Source: Clostridiales bacterium (GTDB lineage Bacteria > Bacillota > Clostridia > Tissierellales > GPF-1). From it: DNA of 64,000 nt. Positions 1-8,722 of this stretch are shown piece after piece (the first letter of the stretch is position 1; each line of letters starts with the position of its first letter). Where the stretch lies: the NCBI GenBank assembly GCA_013619125.1, contig JABXKS010000084.1, positions 1 to 64,000 on the forward strand, given 5' to 3'. The notes beneath the pieces were generated by a model. That model saw nothing but the letters and a program-made list of their open reading frames with translations. It was not told where the DNA came from and searched no databases. The translations under genes and the position numbers were made by a program.

Positions 1-13
1 ATTTGATATGATG

Positions 14-63
14 CCTCCAAAGTGGACACGGTAATTAATTAAATTGCCTAGTCGCTTTGGAGG
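14..63 (+). promoter_or_regulatory. Hairpin sequestering the transposase ribosome binding site
   Basis: CCTCCAAAG (14-22) pairs with CTTTGGAGG (55-63). The 3' arm contains the GGAGG that serves the GTG start at 72. A transcript entering from outside the element would form the stem and hide the ribosome binding site, while a promoter inside the loop would make a transcript lacking the 5' arm. This kind of protection against read-through is known in other IS families; here it is inferred from the fold. T6 follows at 65-70. Confidence 0.6.
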
Positions 64-71
64 TGTTTTTT

Positions 72-776
72 GTGGGAAGAAAATCTAAGTTCAGTAAGGA
101 AGTAAAAGTCAGAGCTTGTGAAAGCTATAATAATGGGCATGGAAGTTTTAAAAGTATAGCAAGGGAAGTCGGATGCAGTCGCGAACGGATTCGTCAATGG
201 ACGTTAGATTACCATATTCATGGTCCAATGGCATTTGAATCTAGACCTACAAATCGGTCTTATAGCAAGACGTTTAAAGTAGCTGTCGTCAAATCTTACC
301 TTGCTGGCGAGTATTCACTACCAGATTTAAGTGCAAAGCACATGATTTCTCATTCAATGGTTCGAAGATGGATTAATAAGTATAATGGTGGTATAGAGTT
401 GAAAACATACACTCCAAAAAGTGAGGCCTATACCATGAAATCAAGGAAAACAACCTATGAAGAACGCCTGGAAATCGTCAACTGGGTGATTTCGAATGAC
501 ATGAACTACAAGGAAGCTGCCATCAAGTTTCAAATCAGATATGCTCTGGTCTACAAATGGACTAAAGACTACCAGAAGGAAGGTGCTGAAGCCCTAAGAT
601 ATAAGAAACGTGGACCCAAAGCAAAATCAGCAGTTGATGAAAGTTCTCTAAGTGAAGTTGAAAAACTTAAGCTAGCCCTTGAACGAGAACAGGCACTGCG
701 CAAAAGAGCCGAGTTTGAATTGGAAGTTCTAAAAAAAAAGGAAGAATTCGAACGGAAAAATCGCTATCGAAAGTAA
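72..776 (+). CDS. IS3-family transposase OrfA
   Basis: DNA-binding subunit of the IS transposase. Several helix-turn-helix repeats lie in the first 170 residues (for example around CSRERIRQW and the segment ending LVYKWTKDY), followed by a leucine-rich coiled coil near the C-terminus (EKLKLALEREQALRKRAEFE) used for multimerisation. I chose GTG at 72 because GGAGG at 59-63 is 8 bases upstream; a TTG at 57 in the same frame lies inside that site. The 3' end contains A AAA AAG at 734-740, a classic -1 slippery heptamer, and the -1 frame is open from there into the DDE gene, so most catalytic product should be an OrfAB fusion. Confidence 0.9.
   Translation: MGRKSKFSKEVKVRACESYNNGHGSFKSIAREVGCSRERIRQWTLDYHIHGPMAFESRPTNRSYSKTFKVAVVKSYLAGEYSLPDLSAKHMISHSMVRRWINKYNGGIELKTYTPKSEAYTMKSRKTTYEERLEIVNWVISNDMNYKEAAIKFQIRYALVYKWTKDYQKEGAEALRYKKRGPKAKSAVDESSLSEVEKLKLALEREQALRKRAEFELEVLKKKEEFERKNRYRK
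734..740 (+). promoter_or_regulatory. Programmed -1 frameshift site A AAA AAG
   Basis: Within a run of nine A residues plus G (731-740), the heptamer A AAA AAG is in register with the OrfA codons. The -1 frame is open through the 60-base gap to the first ATG of OrfB at 836. This is the standard arrangement for IS3 elements making an OrfAB transposase. Confidence 0.82.
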
Positions 777-835
777 GAAAAACAGCATGCTATCAGACTG
801 TCGATTACTATCGTGATCAAGGTTACTCCGTCTCT

Positions 836-1654
836 ATGATTTGTGCAGTGCTAAAGATCGCAAGAAGCGCGTACTACAAGCACAAGAACAGGATAATACC
901 GCAGAAAGAAAAGATCGATGAGCAGTTGTGCACGTTGATTCAAGAGTATCACGCCACGTATGATGGGATTCTAGGTTACAGGCGGATGACTATGTTCATT
1001 AACCGCTTGAACCAGCAATCCTACTCCGAAGGGTACATTCACCGTTTAATGATTTACCTAGGGATTTCAGCAAGAATTCGAAGAAAGAAAGTGAACCGCA
1101 AAAGATCAAAGCCAGACTACGTGAAAGAAAATGTTTTGGCAAGAGATTTTTCTGCTGCAAAACCCAATGAAAAGTGGCTGACAGATGTGACGGAGTTCTC
1201 CATTTCGAACGATTCAAGAAAGCTTTATTTGAGTCCAATTATGGATTTGTACGACAATAGCATTGTTGAGTATGAACTTTCATTCAGAAACTCCAATCAT
1301 TTTGTTTTCAAGATGTTTGATCGAGCCGTGGCCAATAATCCAAGTGCAAAACCCATATTTCACAGCGATCGCGGGTTTTCGTATACTGGTCCTGCTTTTA
1401 AGCACAAGATTGAGAATGCAGAAATGACTCAAAGCATGTCACGCGTTGGCAAATGCATCGACAATGGACCGATGGAAGGATTTTTTGGAACATTAAAAAC
1501 AGAAATGTTCTATGGCAGGAAATTCGATTCCTTGGAAGATCTCAAGGACAAGATTAAAATGTATATCCATTTTTACAACAATAAAAGATTTCAAAAAAAA
1601 TTAGGATGCCTGGCTCCGATGGAATATCGGAATCAAACATCCTACTGTGCATAA
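836..1654 (+). CDS. IS3-family transposase OrfB (DDE catalytic part)
   Basis: Catalytic integrase-core part of the transposase. Counting from the ATG at 836, the acidic triad is D117 (WLTDVTEF), D178 (FHSDRGFSY) and E214 (NGPMEGFFGTLKTE), giving the DD(35)E spacing typical of IS3. The N-terminal 60 residues match the HTH_21-type region (YDGILGYRRM). The ATG is probably not the main start: the frame is open upstream to the slippery site at 734-740, so the protein is best seen as the C-terminal half of an OrfAB fusion. All catalytic residues are present, so the element may be active. Confidence 0.92.
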   Translation: MICAVLKIARSAYYKHKNRIIPQKEKIDEQLCTLIQEYHATYDGILGYRRMTMFINRLNQQSYSEGYIHRLMIYLGISARIRRKKVNRKRSKPDYVKENVLARDFSAAKPNEKWLTDVTEFSISNDSRKLYLSPIMDLYDNSIVEYELSFRNSNHFVFKMFDRAVANNPSAKPIFHSDRGFSYTGPAFKHKIENAEMTQSMSRVGKCIDNGPMEGFFGTLKTEMFYGRKFDSLEDLKDKIKMYIHFYNNKRFQKKLGCLAPMEYRNQTSYCA

Positions 1655-1711
1655 TTTTAATTAAATCACCTGTCTACTTGACAGGGGGCAGTTCAATTGG
1701 AAGGCTTTTTG

Positions 1712-3853
1712 TTATTCGCCATCTCGCATCAATTCATCCGGCAAAACCGGTCGTCCAAAGTAATATCCCTGAATCATGGGACATTCATGATCCAGTAAAA
1801 ACTGCCATTGCTCCTCGGTCTCGACCCCTTCGGCTATGGTCATCAAATTCAATCGTTTCGCCAAAATTAAGAGTTCCTCGATTAATATCTCAGATTCCCG
1901 ATCCCGTCCAATTTCAATAATAAAGGATCTGTCGAGTTTCATGGTATCGATCGGTAACTCCTTTAAGTAATTCATAGACGAGTAACCCATACCAAAATCA
2001 TCCAAGGAAATGCGATATCCCCTTCGCTTTAACAACTCCAAGGCAATTCGAGATTGGCCAATCTTTTCGATTTCTGCATTTTCCGTCACCTCGAAATGAA
2101 TCTTCGATTTACTGACTGCAAAGCTTTCTACCATCACATCCAAATGATCCGCAAATCCTTCATGATTCAATTGGACTGCCGACAAGTTGATACTCATAAA
2201 TTGCGGTGCGTTTTCACTGTCTTTCCATTTGGCCAATTGACCAACCGCCTCTTGAACGACCCAATCACCGATTTCATGAATCAAACCTGATTGTTCCGCT
2301 ATCGGAATAAAATCCTGCGGTGATATTACTTGACCCGCATGATTCCACCGAATCAACGCTTCCACGCCCACCATCTTTTGGCTCACCGTGTTTACGATCG
2401 GTTGATAGACCAAATAGAATTCCTTTTGTTCGATCGCGTCCCTTAAATATCGAAGATACCAATGGGTTTGCTGGAGCTTTTCTTCCATTTCTGCTTGAAA
2501 CCACTGTATTTTTCCATGGCCTTTCCCTTTGGCTTGATACATGGCCATTTCCGCATTCTTTGTTAGGGTTTCATAATCATTTCCATCCTCAGGAAAGCGT
2601 GCAAGCCCGATACTAATGCTCATTTCGAACTTCTCAGGATCCACCAGAATCGGGTCACGCATTGCCTCCTGCAATTTCTTTGCAATCTCATTTCCTTGAT
2701 TTTTCGGTAGCAAAATTGTGAATTCATCGCCGCTCAATCGACTGAAAATGGCAGCGCTCGGCAGATATGCTTTCACCAAGTCTGCGAAATTCAGCAACAA
2801 TCGGTCGCCCATTTCATGGCCGTATAAATCATTGATCCGTCGAAACTGGTCCAAATCGATCAATAAAAATTCATATTTCTCTTCTCCCTCATTTTTCTCA
2901 ATCATCTGAGTCATAGCCCTACGATTCGGCAAACCGGTCAAAGGATCATTATAGGCTAAAAAAGCCAATTCCTGTGTCTGTTTCGCCACCATCTTCCGTA
3001 AAAAATACACAAAAATCAAAGAACTGATACCCAATAGCGCAGCGACGGCCAATACCCAAAACAACCAATCTGGCACCACTTCATCCTGTACCTCTTCCCG
3101 AAGCCATCTGGACAAAATATTATAGTATTTGGAGCTCGAATCCTCTTGGACACCCAATAACCATCGATCAATCTGTGCAAGTTCATTTTCCAGTCCCGGT
3201 GCTCCAATGATTTTCACTTTGACAGGGCGAAGCGCCATAGTCGTCGCCTTCACCCAATGGTCATCCATATTCAAAAGACCAAAAGTTCGGCTAACCGCAC
3301 CCGCATCCGCTTCGCCCGCATCGATGGCTTTAAATACATCGGTAAATCCATCTACATAAAAAAAGTTCTTTTCAAGTCTCAAAAATTCGAAACTTTCTTC
3401 CAATTCTGACGAATATACACCTCCGCGAACCAACGCGATTCGATAATTCGCCAAGGAATCCAGGGTATCGATGGCCGTATAATCCTCTCCGACAAAGATC
3501 TGCCCCCAATTGGAATAGACCGTCTCTCCAAGAAAACGAACTTGCTTGGCTCGCGCGTCTGTATAAGCCACGGCAACCCCCAGGTCAACCTTCCCCTCGG
3601 CTACAAGATCGAGTTGTTCCGCCAAGGTGTGATATTCATATACCAGTTCCCAATGCTCCCGATTAGCCACCTCATCCAAAATATCAATGAAGACACCCTG
3701 CGGCAGTTTGTTCTCATCTTGAAAACACAAGGGGTAGTTGTCATAGTATGAAACTGTAATTGTCGTTTGTTCCGCCCAAACAACATTTCCCATCAGCAGG
3801 AACAAAAACAGAAATCCTGCCATTTGCCTGCAAATTCCTCGTACTCTTCCCAT
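1712..3853 (-). CDS. Periplasmic-binding sensor GGDEF-EAL protein
   Basis: Membrane c-di-GMP enzyme with an extracytoplasmic amino-acid-type solute-binding (SBP_bac_3) sensor. Order: signal peptide 1-27, sensor about 30-255, membrane segment 263-285, GGDEF about 297-455, EAL about 470-705. The GGDEF signature is SGDEF (374-378) without an RxxD inhibitory site just before it, so cyclase activity is uncertain. The EAL part keeps EAL (498-500), NLSA, the VTEN glutamate, DDFGMGYSS, KLDRSFI and AEGVETEEQ, so phosphodiesterase activity is likely. It starts 10 bases after the response regulator gene and is probably co-transcribed with it and folC. A soluble amino acid or similar ligand probably tunes c-di-GMP; the ligand cannot be read from sequence. 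Confidence 0.9.
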   Translation of the reverse strand: MGRVRGICRQMAGFLFLFLLMGNVVWAEQTTITVSYYDNYPLCFQDENKLPQGVFIDILDEVANREHWELVYEYHTLAEQLDLVAEGKVDLGVAVAYTDARAKQVRFLGETVYSNWGQIFVGEDYTAIDTLDSLANYRIALVRGGVYSSELEESFEFLRLEKNFFYVDGFTDVFKAIDAGEADAGAVSRTFGLLNMDDHWVKATTMALRPVKVKIIGAPGLENELAQIDRWLLGVQEDSSSKYYNILSRWLREEVQDEVVPDWLFWVLAVAALLGISSLIFVYFLRKMVAKQTQELAFLAYNDPLTGLPNRRAMTQMIEKNEGEEKYEFLLIDLDQFRRINDLYGHEMGDRLLLNFADLVKAYLPSAAIFSRLSGDEFTILLPKNQGNEIAKKLQEAMRDPILVDPEKFEMSISIGLARFPEDGNDYETLTKNAEMAMYQAKGKGHGKIQWFQAEMEEKLQQTHWYLRYLRDAIEQKEFYLVYQPIVNTVSQKMVGVEALIRWNHAGQVISPQDFIPIAEQSGLIHEIGDWVVQEAVGQLAKWKDSENAPQFMSINLSAVQLNHEGFADHLDVMVESFAVSKSKIHFEVTENAEIEKIGQSRIALELLKRRGYRISLDDFGMGYSSMNYLKELPIDTMKLDRSFIIEIGRDRESEILIEELLILAKRLNLMTIAEGVETEEQWQFLLDHECPMIQGYYFGRPVLPDELMRDGE

Positions 3854-3863
3854 CGAACCCTCT

Positions 3864-4508
3864 CTATAATTCCCGTATTGTGTAAATTGCCAATTGTGTC
3901 CGGTCTCGCAAGTTCAGTTTGTCCAGGATTCGTGTTATATGATTTTTCACAGTCCCCTCGCTCAGGAACAAAGTTTCCGCAATCTCTCGATTGTTGAGTC
4001 CTCGAGCAACCAAGGAACAAATCTCAATTTCTCTTTTTGTCAAATTGCCTGTGTCTCCCTGGACAAAAGCTGGGCGTTCATCCTGCATTTTATTGAATTG
4101 TCGAATCACCCTCGAAGCAATCTCCGGTTGAATCATCGCACCGCCGTCAAAAACGGCACGGATTGACTGGGCGATTGTCTCTGGTGGCGCATCCTTCAAC
4201 AAATAACCATTCGCCCCTTCCCGTAAGGACTCAAAGATATAAGCATCATCATGAAAAGTTGTCAGAATCACAACACGGATCTCCGGATTCAAACCCTTTA
4301 AAGCCCTCGTCGCCTTTACGCCATTCATCACCGGCATCTGAATATCCATCAGCACCACATCCGGTTGTTCCTGGTCCCGGCAAAAAGCAAAGGCTTCTTC
4401 TCCATTTCCCGCAGTTCCAACGATCTTCATATCCGGTTCTTGATTTAATATCATCGCAAGACCCTGTCGCATAATCTCTTGATCGTCAACGATTAAAACA
4501 CGAATCAT
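3864..4508 (-). CDS. NarL/LuxR-family response regulator
   Basis: Two-component transcription regulator of 214 residues. The receiver domain (about 1-120) has the acidic pair DD at 8-9, phosphoacceptor D55 (VVLMDIQMP), the conserved T (ILTTFHDD) and K (LLKDAPP). A LuxR-type HTH follows at about 148-210 (LTKREIEICSLVARGLNNRE then LSEGTVKNHI). Its start overlaps the end of folC by 23 bases and its stop lies 10 bases before the GGDEF-EAL gene. No kinase is adjacent. The NarL-type histidine kinase at 7525-8631 is the nearest candidate partner, three genes upstream on the same strand; that pairing is inference. Confidence 0.93.
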   Translation of the reverse strand: MIRVLIVDDQEIMRQGLAMILNQEPDMKIVGTAGNGEEAFAFCRDQEQPDVVLMDIQMPVMNGVKATRALKGLNPEIRVVILTTFHDDAYIFESLREGANGYLLKDAPPETIAQSIRAVFDGGAMIQPEIASRVIRQFNKMQDERPAFVQGDTGNLTKREIEICSLVARGLNNREIAETLFLSEGTVKNHITRILDKLNLRDRTQLAIYTIREL

Positions 4509-5778
4509 CTATGAGCCTCCTCTTCAGCGCATGACCCAATGGACCAATCAAATATAGCGATCCAAAAATCAAACAGGGGTCTGATTCCTTTACAATTAAA
4601 TCCACCAAGGCTTCAAAGTTTTCTTGTGCTTGATTTTCAATTCCGAGGTTAAGAAGCCTATCGGACAAAGCGCGCGCTTGCAAAGCCCGAGGATTATCAG
4701 GTGTTGCCGTCCAAACCGATTTGGCGTCTTTCAGAATTTCAATAAAATCAGTGCCCAATTCTTTCTCTCCTAAAACACCGACAATTGCGCGATAGTATCC
4801 CTTGAAAATCTGCTTGCGCGCGTGATTCAAAGCGCACATGCCATGGGCGTTATGCGCACCATCTAGCACCAGCAAAGGACTTTCACGCAAAATTTCAAAG
4901 CGCCCCGGCCAAGACGCATGCAAAACCCCATCCACCAAATTTTCCATTGTGACTTCCCAACCCATTCTCCCCAATTGCTTGGCTGATTCAATGGCCACTG
5001 CCGCATTGATCGCTTGGTGCCTACCCAACATCCCAGTTTGGTATTCTTGCCCTTGATAACAAAAACGAAGAATTTCCCCTTCTTCCAAAATCGTAACTTC
5101 TGACGATTCAATCAGATGAAGCGGCGCCTGCTTCAACTTTGATTCTTCCTGCAAAACCGCTCTTGCTTGTTTTTCTTGCGGGGCTGCCACGATGGGCACA
5201 GCAAAACGAAAAATCCCGGCCTTCTCTTTTGCAATCTCTTTGATATGATTGCCCAAAAATGCCTCATGATCCATTCCAATTGGCGTAATCATGCACAATT
5301 TTGGTTTCTCAACCACATTGGTTGCATCCAGTCTACCGCCCATTCCCGTTTCGATCAAAGCGAGGTCCGCCTTGCTTCTAAAATATAAAAAAGCAACCGC
5401 GGTCATCACTTCGAATGAAGTGGGATGTCGAAAGCCGCAAGCGACCATTTCTTCGCAGGCTATTTCTATCATCTCAAGTTTCTCTACGAGTTCAGCATCC
5501 GAAATCCCCACCCCGTTGAGAGTGATCATCTCGTTGCGCTCCATCATGGCTGGTGAGGTGAACCGCCCGATTCGAGCTCCTGTCGACTCCATGATCGAAG
5601 AAAGAAAGGCGAGGGTGCTCCCTTTCCCATTGGTTCCCGCCGCATGTACGACCGGGATCTGATTTTGCGGATTTCCCAAAAGCCGCAGTAATTCCAGAAT
5701 CGAGCGCAAGCCGGGATCCCATCCCAACTCATCGACTTTCTTAAAATACTCGTTAATTTTCAATCGCGAATCCATCAT
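4486..5778 (-). CDS. folC: Folylpolyglutamate synthase / dihydrofolate synthase
   Basis: Mur-ligase-family enzyme that adds glutamate to dihydropteroate or folates using ATP, in the cytoplasm. The 430-residue length is normal. The P-loop AAGTNGKGST is near residue 47, followed by RIGRFTSPAMMERNEMI, ETGMGGRLDATNVV and PIGMDHEAFLG, and the C-terminal domain carries LVLDGAHNAHG. The ATG at 5778 has AAAGGAG 9 bases upstream. It overlaps the response regulator gene at its 3' end. The upstream 236 bases contain only the orphan IS-like hairpin, so folC probably has its own promoter there. The standalone context says nothing more about its role. Confidence 0.95.
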   Translation of the reverse strand: MMDSRLKINEYFKKVDELGWDPGLRSILELLRLLGNPQNQIPVVHAAGTNGKGSTLAFLSSIMESTGARIGRFTSPAMMERNEMITLNGVGISDAELVEKLEMIEIACEEMVACGFRHPTSFEVMTAVAFLYFRSKADLALIETGMGGRLDATNVVEKPKLCMITPIGMDHEAFLGNHIKEIAKEKAGIFRFAVPIVAAPQEKQARAVLQEESKLKQAPLHLIESSEVTILEEGEILRFCYQGQEYQTGMLGRHQAINAAVAIESAKQLGRMGWEVTMENLVDGVLHASWPGRFEILRESPLLVLDGAHNAHGMCALNHARKQIFKGYYRAIVGVLGEKELGTDFIEILKDAKSVWTATPDNPRALQARALSDRLLNLGIENQAQENFEALVDLIVKESDPCLIFGSLYLIGPLGHALKRRLIDDSCFNR

Positions 5779-5953
5779 ACTCGTTCACTCCTTTTACTCC
5801 ACTTTCTATTATGGATGAGAAGGTTGTTGCTTGGCAAGAAAAAGAAAGACCCCGAAAAGTAAACTGGAATATTTTTCATGTTGTAATCGTTTTATTCATT
5901 TGTCAAAGTATTAACAAGTTGAGGCGTCTACGAAGCTTTCCTCCCCTAAAATA

Positions 5954-6004
5954 CCTCCCAAGCAGACACGGTAATTCATTAAATCATCGAATCTGCTTGG
6001 GAGG
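5954..6004 (+). repeat. Orphan copy of the IS3 left-end hairpin
   Basis: This 51-base segment aligns along its whole length with the left end of the IS at 14-63. It shares the AGACACGGTAATT(C/A)ATTAAAT core (GGACACGG in the IS), and ends in a ribosome-binding-like GGGAGG. CCTCCCAAGCAGA (5954-5966) pairs perfectly over 13 bp with TCTGCTTGGGAGG (5992-6004). No transposase sequence follows. It lies 10 bases beyond the stop of the minus-strand acetyltransferase gene and could now act as that gene's 3' stem-loop, although no strong T-run follows. Confidence 0.75.
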
Positions 6005-6014
6005 TTTCCTATCC

Positions 6015-6551
6015 TTATATCCGCGAGGGGTTCAATTTTTCCATTCGAATATCCGCCCACCATCGGCCCTGGTACCAGACAAAGTTTGGAATCCGTTCAA
6101 TTTCATGATAGCCCATCTTCAAATACAAGTGCAACGCGCGTTCATTGTATGAAAATACACCAAGTTCAATTCGTATCATTCCCAGATCCCAAGCAAAATT
6201 TTCGATAAATTGCATAGCCTGCTTTCCAACGCCCTTACCTCGATACGCGCCATCGCAGATACAAATTCCCAGCCATCCGCTGTGTGGAATACGCAAAAAT
6301 AGAAACTCCGGATCCACCATCAAAGAAAGGTCTCCAATAGGATGATCCCCATCCAAAATGAGGAATTGATGATTCACGATATGAGATGCCAAAATGCTGG
6401 TTCGATAATCTACCAAATTTGTAATCGGCAGCGATTTTTCCTCAAAGTTGGGCACCACCAGATGTTGAATCTCAGGATCGTTCATCCCCTTCAATATGAC
6501 CAATAGATCCTCGTCATTCAGAGGATCCACCTTTTTAAAGTTCAGTTTCAT
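6015..6551 (-). CDS. GNAT-family N-acetyltransferase
   Basis: Protein of 178 residues with one GNAT fold of the RimJ/RimL type. Acyl-CoA binding is indicated by GAYRGKGVGKQAMQFIENFA near residue 115, and the C-terminal part has the usual NERALHLYLKMGYHEIE (N plus YxxxGF-like segment). The acceptor (protein N-terminus, amino acid or small amine) is not predictable. The ATG at 6551 lies inside the last codons of the upstream isomerase-like gene (17-base overlap) with GGAG 6 bases upstream, so the two are translationally coupled. Confidence 0.88.
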   Translation of the reverse strand: MKLNFKKVDPLNDEDLLVILKGMNDPEIQHLVVPNFEEKSLPITNLVDYRTSILASHIVNHQFLILDGDHPIGDLSLMVDPEFLFLRIPHSGWLGICICDGAYRGKGVGKQAMQFIENFAWDLGMIRIELGVFSYNERALHLYLKMGYHEIERIPNFVWYQGRWWADIRMEKLNPSRI

Positions 6552-7326
6552 GTCCGGCTCCTTCCATCACCCATGTCAATCGGTTCCGTGCTTCTGTCAA
6601 AAATTCATTGGCGGCTCCTTTACTCTCTTGTGGAAAGACCTCCAATGACCATTGGCCCTCAAATCCCTGCTCCTTCAGAATTTGTTGAATCCGTTGAAAG
6701 GAAACAAGTCCCTTCCCCGGTAGCCAGTGCCGGTCAAACTGGCCATCGTTGTCCGAAAGATGCAGGCAGGCAAGTCCCTCGCCATATTCCGTTATCAATC
6801 GTGTCGGAAACTGACTGTAGATCCAGTCGTGAGAAGAATCATAACACCACTTCAACCCTTCGGGAATCAACGCTTTCAAAAGATGATCAAACCGAGGATC
6901 CTCAATGGTATTTTCCACAGCCAATATCACCCCGGCAGCCTTCGCATGCGCTAGAAGCGCCGCGAAACTTTCAAAGCCTTGGTAATCATCTTCTATGGGT
7001 TCCTGGGGCATTCCATGAATCACCATCATCGGGATTTGATACCGTTCGCATTCATCGATATATCGGCAATATTCCTGCTGTGCTTCCGCTGCTGTCTTTC
7101 GCTCCTTTGACCAAAGCTTCCAAATATGGGCATAGGGTGCATGAACATTTTCCACCACGAGGCCAGCCAGACGGACAGATGCAATCTGCTCCGCCTTGGA
7201 CAAAGGGATAAAATCCTCGTCTCCCCACCAGAGCATCGTCGATTCAAAACCCGCTTTACTGATCGCTTCCGTACGCTCTTCAAATGAGAGATCATATCCA
7301 AAATAGTGATAAATTCCCTGCCCCAT
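6535..7326 (-). CDS. Sugar phosphate isomerase/epimerase-like TIM barrel protein
   Basis: AP-endonuclease-2 / xylose-isomerase-like TIM barrel of 263 residues. Metal-ligand segments are visible in order: ENVHAPY, VIHGMP, AVENTIED, WCYDSSHDW, LHLSDNDGQFDRHWLPGKG and WSLEVFP, consistent with a divalent-metal sugar isomerase or epimerase or a related lyase. The substrate is unknown. AAAGGGCGGG precedes the ATG. It forms a two-gene unit with the acetyltransferase. The 198-base region upstream separates it from the histidine kinase and probably holds its promoter. Confidence 0.85.
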   Translation of the reverse strand: MGQGIYHYFGYDLSFEERTEAISKAGFESTMLWWGDEDFIPLSKAEQIASVRLAGLVVENVHAPYAHIWKLWSKERKTAAEAQQEYCRYIDECERYQIPMMVIHGMPQEPIEDDYQGFESFAALLAHAKAAGVILAVENTIEDPRFDHLLKALIPEGLKWCYDSSHDWIYSQFPTRLITEYGEGLACLHLSDNDGQFDRHWLPGKGLVSFQRIQQILKEQGFEGQWSLEVFPQESKGAANEFLTEARNRLTWVMEGAGHETEL

Positions 7327-7479
7327 TTTCCCGCCCTTTCAATAAATAATTATTGTTCGCTATATTTTATGAAATTTCTGATAGTTTTCAAAATAATGGG
7401 TAATAAACTAGTGAAGAGAAAGCTCTTCTAATTAGCTTTTCCCCCTATATTAAGCTGATTAATGTCCAATACTCCTCCG

Positions 7480-7502
7480 CCCCCTTGGAATTTCCAAGGG
7501 GG
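7480..7502. repeat. Perfect 10-bp inverted repeat in an intergenic region
   Basis: CCCCCTTGGA-ATT-TCCAAGGGGG between the 3' end of the histidine kinase gene and the isomerase-like gene. No T-run follows on the minus strand, so it is either a weak terminator of the kinase gene or an operator for the next gene. The rest of 7327-7524 shows nothing I can name. Confidence 0.5.
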
Positions 7503-7524
7503 TAACTCTTTGTCAAAGAATCCT

Positions 7525-8631
7525 TCATCTCGGGATCCGGATCCGAATAGAAAATCCATCATCTCCACTAAACCCAATTTCTCCCCGTAGTCTCTCCACA
7601 CGATCCTTCATGCCTTTCAAACCATTGCCCAAGGCAATAGATGTCGCTCCGTTCCCATCGTCTTGAATCTCTAGGAGTAAAAACGCCGCATCCAATGCCC
7701 AATGAATTTTGACCGTTGTCACATTGCCATGGCGTGCTGCATTTGTCAAAGACTCTTGAATGATTCGATACAAATCCAGAGCTTCCCGGGAAAGAAAAGC
7801 TGGCAAGCAATTCTCACCATCCATTTTTACTTGGATCCTCGTCTTTTCGGTATAGATTTTCAACAATTCCTTTAGCATATCTCGAAAATTCTTTTCACCC
7901 TCGTCTTCCTGCAGCGCATCTACCACGGAACGCACTTCGGTCAGGGTCTGTCTCGCAGTGCCAACAGCGTCTTCCAATCCCCGCTTCCCTGAATCTGAGA
8001 GCGTAGCTTCTGAACGTTTCACAATCTCAAGCTGCATAATTAAAGCCGTCAGGGAATGGCCGATGGAATCATGGAGTTCCCTCGCCAACCGCGCCCGTTC
8101 TCGATCCCGACTTAACGCTTCAATCTGGAGATTTGCTTCCTCGATTTTCTTTTTTTCCTCCAAATAGGAACGAGAAAACCATAATGTTGTTAGCACGAAT
8201 CCATGCACCATGCCGAAGAACAAAGTCTGTGATAGAATTAAAAAATTTGCTTCCAACGTAATCTGCTGCAGAAATTTCATCATACCGACAAAACTGATCC
8301 CAATGCCTGCCCGCAGAAATTTTTTCTTGTCCAAATACCGATAAGCGTCGACAATTAAAAGGATATAGATACCTTGAATAGCCAAGTTGATTGCAAATCG
8401 CGAATAGGATTCCAGTAAAATCAATAAGATTCCATCGATCAAATAGGACCACGCCAAGGTCCTTTCATTTTTTAACCGGCTCCGTACAACGCCCATCAAA
8501 AGCAACCCGCCACCTGCGAGCAGTAAAATCTCGCGTCGTGCAGGCGCCGCACGTTCAAAGACAAGCGCTAAGGCAAATATGGCAATCATTATCATGCTTT
8601 TTTGAAGCAGCCACCATTTTTTCGACTTCAT
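7525..8631 (-). CDS. NarL-type (HisKA_3) sensor histidine kinase
   Basis: Membrane sensor kinase of 368 residues. Five or six hydrophobic segments occupy residues 8-152, then a short coiled linker, then the HisKA_3 dimerisation box with phosphoacceptor H187 (ARELHDSIGHS). The HATPase has N-box NAARHGN, G1 DDGNGA and G2 GLKGMKDRVERL near the C-terminus. No separate extracytoplasmic domain is evident, so the stimulus is probably membrane-linked. There is no adjacent response regulator; the one at 3864-4508 is a plausible partner. It is transcribed divergently from the methyltransferase at 8723. Confidence 0.92.
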   Translation of the reverse strand: MKSKKWWLLQKSMIMIAIFALALVFERAAPARREILLLAGGGLLLMGVVRSRLKNERTLAWSYLIDGILLILLESYSRFAINLAIQGIYILLIVDAYRYLDKKKFLRAGIGISFVGMMKFLQQITLEANFLILSQTLFFGMVHGFVLTTLWFSRSYLEEKKKIEEANLQIEALSRDRERARLARELHDSIGHSLTALIMQLEIVKRSEATLSDSGKRGLEDAVGTARQTLTEVRSVVDALQEDEGEKNFRDMLKELLKIYTEKTRIQVKMDGENCLPAFLSREALDLYRIIQESLTNAARHGNVTTVKIHWALDAAFLLLEIQDDGNGATSIALGNGLKGMKDRVERLRGEIGFSGDDGFSIRIRIPR

Positions 8632-8722
8632 GTCTTCACCTCAATGTCTTTATTTTACCACAAAAAGATGGATCACCCCTGAAATTGGGTATCATTTCCA
8701 TGACCGTGAAAGGAGGTCTACT

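Larger units (their letters stand above)
4..1695 (+). mobile_element. Complete IS3-family insertion sequence (IS150-like)
   Basis: The element carries a two-frame IS3-type transposase. Its terminal 28 bases (4-31 and the reverse complement of 1668-1695) match ungapped at 18 of 28 positions, including a shared AAGT(G/A)GACA block and TG...CA termini. The flanks are ATT at 1-3 and ATT at 1696-1698, a 3-bp target duplication as expected for IS3 elements. No stop or truncation is visible in either frame, so the copy looks intact and probably recent. It sits 17 bp beyond the 3' end of the GGDEF-EAL gene and does not interrupt a recognisable gene. Confidence 0.88.

Noticed and set aside
7480-7502. 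Intrinsic terminator of the histidine kinase gene
   Set aside because: The stem is perfect but no T-run follows on the minus strand, so I list it only as an inverted repeat.
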